Positions 60,461-64,000 of a stretch of 64,000 bases of DNA are shown one piece after another; position 1 is the first letter of the stretch; every line of letters begins with the position of its first letter. The notes under the pieces are model-generated. The model saw only the letters and a program-made list of their open reading frames with translations. It did no database searches and had not been told where the DNA came from. The position numbers were made by a program, and so were the translations under genes. The DNA comes from Welwitschia mirabilis (taxonomy: Eukaryota > Gnetophyta > Gnetopsida > Welwitschiales): assembly GCA_051453625.1 (NCBI GenBank), contig JBOZIK010000001.1, positions 153,484,526 to 153,548,525 of the forward strand, given 5' to 3'.

Positions 60461-61229
60461 CCTCACCTAATTAGATAAGTTTGTAGGTAATCTTTCTATA
60501 ATTTCTACTTAACACATTACTTCTAATAGCTTTTTTATGAGTTGAGATAATAATAGTAGGCACTTAAAGCCTATCTTATGTTTTGTATTTAGATAGAGTT
60601 ACCTTACTTCTTTCAATCTTATTATTTTTTAGTTAAAGGTTTTTAATAATGACATTTATAGAAAGTTTTTAAAACTACATTATAAACATCTTTTAGAGAT
60701 GTAGACATCTATGAAGAAGACTTTTTTAAAGCTGCAAATGTCTATAGTGAAGACATCTTTCAAGGTAAAGACATTTTTTACTATTAGCTATCAAAAAACA
60801 ACATAGACGTTCTTTAAATAGGTTGATGTTTGATATTTTTTATTTTAGATGTCTTTGAGGTAGTATATTTTTTTTACCTCTAAGTAAAAATTTAAATTTT
60901 TAATATAAAGATGTTTTTTTATAGTAGTAGACATCTATTTTTATTATTTTAAACATCTTTAAGTAGATGTCTTTAGTACTATGAATTAAAAAAATTTAAA
61001 ATGCATTAGAACTATGGTGTGGTCCTCTTTTTGAGTAAGAAAGGAACCATGCACTCTCATTTTCACTTCTTCACTTAGTAAGTATCTATCCTAGCATGCA
61101 CATAAGCTCTTTATTTCTCATATTTCTCAGGATATATGTTTTTGAATTGTTAGAACTCTTTATAGTAAGGAAGAACAAGTAGAAATCTTTTATAACTTCA
61201 TATTTTTAGTTATTTGAGTTAGTTGTATT
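60461..61229 (+). other. spacer between pol and third ORF, with octamer array
   Basis: No coding motif. It contains five exact AGACATCT/AGATGTCT octamers at 60703, 60751, 60847, 60929 and 60965, the same word found in the LTRs. About 160 bp of AT-rich sequence follow before the third ORF. Confidence 0.6.
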
Positions 61230-63050
61230 TAGAATTTTAGCTTTTCCTCATTATGTTAGTTAAGAATTCTGAGAAGAAAGGCCTTCAAATTAAGTAGAGG
61301 GAAGGATACTACTCAAGAGCTATAGGTACCTTAGTATAAGCCTTACTTCTATCATGAATTAGAGGAAAGAAGTTTTAAATTATGGATTAAGAATTCTATC
61401 ATTTCAAAAATGACATTAGATTTTAGAAACATAGAAAGAGTTATATTCTACCCTATTTCTCTTGTCTTAAATGGAAAATGCTAGTTTAGATAGAGTAGAA
61501 CATTCTCAATCTAGTGGTGCATGAGTTGTATGAAAACATTCATGAAATTGATGAGTCCATAGGTAACTTTTAGATACAAGTTAGAGGTAATTCTCTACTT
61601 TTATCTCTCAATATCATTAATAGTGTACTTATCATAGATGGTTCTAACCTCTCCTAGTTATTCATGCATATATTTCAAGCTATTTTTAAATGTAAAATAG
61701 CTAGAATAAAACATTGTAACTTGAGCACTATTATATTTAGCAATTCGAAAATGGGTTTCTATAAAATTGTTGAGCAAACGTACATGGTTTTAATGTTTTT
61801 ATTTTGAGCTTAATCTCATTTTACAATATTCTAATTAAAGGAAGTAGTTATAGCTATGGTAATCCTATGTGGACATTTATTATATATCGCTTACTTAAAG
61901 GATTTAATATTAACCTTGATTTTATTTTCTAATTGGATATTATTACATTGTTTTATAAAGGATAACATTTGATTAATCCATGTTTTATTAGTCTTATCAT
62001 TGGCAATGTTGACATTATAGTTCCTTATATAAATCTAATACAGTTAAAGAAGAAACTCATAGAGTTTAGTAAGAAGGAACATTGTTCAATTTAGCTAGGG
62101 GAAGGCCTAAGTAGAAGGCCTTCAAAATGACAATTTCGCAAATCTAAATATTTAAGGTCACATAGTTCTTCTTTAGTGAAGAAGGATCTTTATGATATTG
62201 CAAAGATGATTAGCAAGATTAACAAGAATTTATTATTATTAAAGAAGCACAAAGACATAGGCAATAAGAAAGATGTAATAGCTAGTATTTGGGAAACCAT
62301 GAAAACTTCCACATGATTAGATTTATAGGAGAAATTAGAGATATAAAAGCCTCTGGTACTTAAGAGGTATAGACTATGACTTAGGCAAGATAGAGGAGTT
62401 AAAGGAATTAATTACATTTAATTTTAATGAGAAGAAACCATAGTTTCAAGTGGAGGACTATCATCCAACATAGTAACACCATGATGAATTAAATGATTTA
62501 GATAATGTTTCATTCATCTTTTATCCATCATGTTATAAACTACCTATTCATAATCCTTCATAGCCTTATTCATCACCACTAGCTTCATTATAGTTTTTTA
62601 TTATCTTATCACCTTATTTTCCATCTTCACCATCACTCCCATCTTTCATCCATGCTCTACCACTTAATATTACCTCATATTTTGAATCTAGTTTTTCTTA
62701 TACTACTATTGTTAGCCTTCTTAGAATCTTCATAATCCCTTAGACATATACTCATATGAGAAGATAGGCCTTATAGCATTATGCAGTGTTATCATAAAGG
62801 TGATTGGAAAAATGACATGCTTCTCCACCTACCTCATCATCCTCCTTTACTATTTAGACTTCCATTACTCATAATAGTGATCATAATAATGTTCAACAAG
62901 GGGATGAAATTACGACACTACAGACTCTATTCTCAGTGATTAGGTATTTCGTGCTATCTAAAAATATTGATAAAATGGTAAATCTATCAAGGCATTTGTA
63001 TGAGTCTTGGAGATAGTGAATTTGAGATGTGGACTGGATTCTCTTACAAT
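61230..63050 (+). pseudogene. third ORF with putative plant transposon protein domain
   Basis: After pol, Maximus/SIRE elements carry an extra ORF of unknown or env-like role. Near 61510-61630 the fragments VHELYENIHEID and IQVRGNSLLLSLNIINSVL match the pattern VxEFYANx...VRGKxVxxSxxxIN of the domain known as putative plant transposon protein. GFNINLDFIF and PYINLIQLKKKLIEFSKKE (about 61890-62080) continue it. A Lys-rich linker with heptad-like Leu lies near 62170-62290 and a Pro/Ser-rich part near 62510-62690. FSVIRYFVLSKNIDKMVNLS (about 62930-62990) ends it. Stops are frequent. The domain call is from memory of the family and a search is needed to confirm it; no function is known. Confidence 0.6.
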
Positions 63051-63349
63051 TACTATCATTCTTAATATTCAATTTTAAGTTTGTTTACACATGATGTTAT
63101 CTTGCAATTTATCTTTGTTATTTTCTGAGAACATATTGTATTGATCATTATATATTAGACATTACATGCAATGATTTTACTATGGTTTTAATTATAAAAT
63201 TTTTTAATGAAATTCATGTTCTGATTAGATATTGCAAAATTTATTGTATTAAATAGTATTATGATTCTAATTTATTTTTAATTTTGTGCTATCTTAATTA
63301 TAACTATTAAAGATTCAATTAAAAAAATTTTCAAGTTTTAGACATTGTT

Positions 63350-63362
63350 AAAAGGGGAAAGA
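63350..63362 (+). promoter_or_regulatory. polypurine tract of copia copy B
   Basis: AAAAGGGGAAAGA lies directly before the 3' LTR, preceded by CATTGTTA, as is typical for this lineage. Confidence 0.85.
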
Positions 63363-63363
63363 T

Positions 63364-64000
63364 TATTAAAAAAAGCCCATTTTTGATGACTTCACTTATA
63401 AAATATATTGTGTTTTGGTTTATAGATAGGATACAAAAGATATCTCTTAAGTTGGGATGATACTTAAAATTCAAGAAAAGACCATATTTAGTAAAACTTA
63501 GTTTCTAAAATAAAACATAAGATATTATCAAGAGATTAATAATGCTTTAATACTAGAGGAGGTTTAATCTAAAATACATCATGTTTGGATGAGATTGACC
63601 ATAGACCTCTATAGTATTAAAGACATATATGAGAAAGGCCTTTATATGTTTAAACATGTCTACACTAAAAGTGAGCCTAAACTAGAAAGAAAGAGATCTA
63701 TTGGTTGAAAGATAGCTCTAGTAAAAATGGATCTAAATTAAAAGGATGGAAGATGTCTACACCAAATGCACTAATCAAAGACATCTATTACTAGGAATCC
63801 TCTATACTAAACTAAAATAGGTGAGAAGAATAGTTTATTTTAATAGGATGAAAGTGATCCATTCATTTTTCCAAGGATCCAAGCAAGTCTTACAAGATGA
63901 ATTCATGATGGTAAAGAATCAAAGAAATAAAAGTTTAAATCTTATTGGAACTTAAAAAATCTTGTTAAAGAAGTTTGTTGTGTTAAAAAGTCTATCTAAA
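63364..64000 (+). repeat. 3' LTR of copia copy B, cut by the window edge
   Basis: It is homologous to 48263-48870, for example TTTTGATGACTTCACTTATA against TTTTGATGATTTTACTTGTC. The start TG is decayed (TTATTAAAA). Exact octamers lie at 63751 and 63779. It continues beyond 64000. Confidence 0.85.

Larger units (their letters stand above)
48263..64000 (+). mobile_element. Maximus/SIRE-type copia element (copy B) invaded by a tandem LTR array
   Basis: Parts of one element appear in order: 5' LTR 48263-49796, primer site 49806-49816, gag to about 51360, end of RNase H 60278-60460, a third ORF about 61230-63050, polypurine tract 63350-63362 and the start of the 3' LTR from 63364, which leaves the window. 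The long LTR, the third ORF after pol and the TTTTGATGA-type LTR start suit the Maximus/SIRE lineage. Protease, integrase, RT and most of RNase H are absent and replaced by an 8.9-kb non-coding LTR array. All coding parts contain stops. Confidence 0.8.

Noticed and set aside
1-64000. CRISPR arrays, rRNA genes, organellar inserts or intact host genes
   Set aside because: No regularly spaced identical repeats, no conserved rRNA or plastid sequence and no exon-like series of frames with splice sites was recognised on either strand.

Overview
The window looks like nuclear DNA of a land plant with a large, repeat-dominated and strongly AT-biased genome (about a quarter G+C when sampled by eye, with very few CpG). 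I find no intact host gene, no rRNA or tRNA gene and no open reading frame longer than about 100 codons that is not an artefact of a microsatellite. What can be recognised is a graveyard of class I transposons. It includes plant L1-type LINEs, a second LINE type on the minus strand, Ty1-copia elements (one of Maximus/SIRE type), Ty3-gypsy fragments and several unclassified LTR families. Most recognisable stops look like C:G to T:A decay (TGG to TGA/TAG, CGA to TGA, CAA to TAA), as expected for old, methylated transposons. The species cannot be named from this sequence.

Layout. 440-5220 is a near full-length L1-type LINE (+). 5543-6232 holds two tandem-repeat arrays. 6650-7556 and 11340-12962 are a diverged LTR-like pair read on the minus strand, with a GT/GA microsatellite and a gap in the right copy. 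12963-14900 is a second L1-type LINE (-) and 19027-23000 a different LINE (-). 25880-27020 carries gypsy gag and protease remains (+). 27157-28440 is an LTR of a family that reappears inverted as the flanking pair 37826-39296 / 42908-44384. 29171-31010 is a copia LTR plus the start of gag. 32220-33440 is a less AT-rich unclassified stretch. 35050-37107 is a copia gag-integrase remnant (-).

The most interesting structure fills 48263-64000. A Maximus/SIRE-type copia element (5' LTR, tRNA-Met-like primer site, gag, end of RNase H, third ORF, polypurine tract, start of 3' LTR) has lost protease, integrase, reverse transcriptase and the first part of RNase H. In their place stands a head-to-tail LTR-internal-LTR-internal-LTR array of an apparently non-coding element. 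The loss of pol and the array can be explained together: two copies of the non-coding element inserted into gag and RNase H of one host element, then recombined through their facing LTRs. The copia LTRs and the spacer after RNase H are also rich in the octamer AGACATCT and its complement.

There are five assembly gaps. Two are 100 N and three are 10 N. For two of the 10 N gaps a homologous copy in the window predicts the true size.
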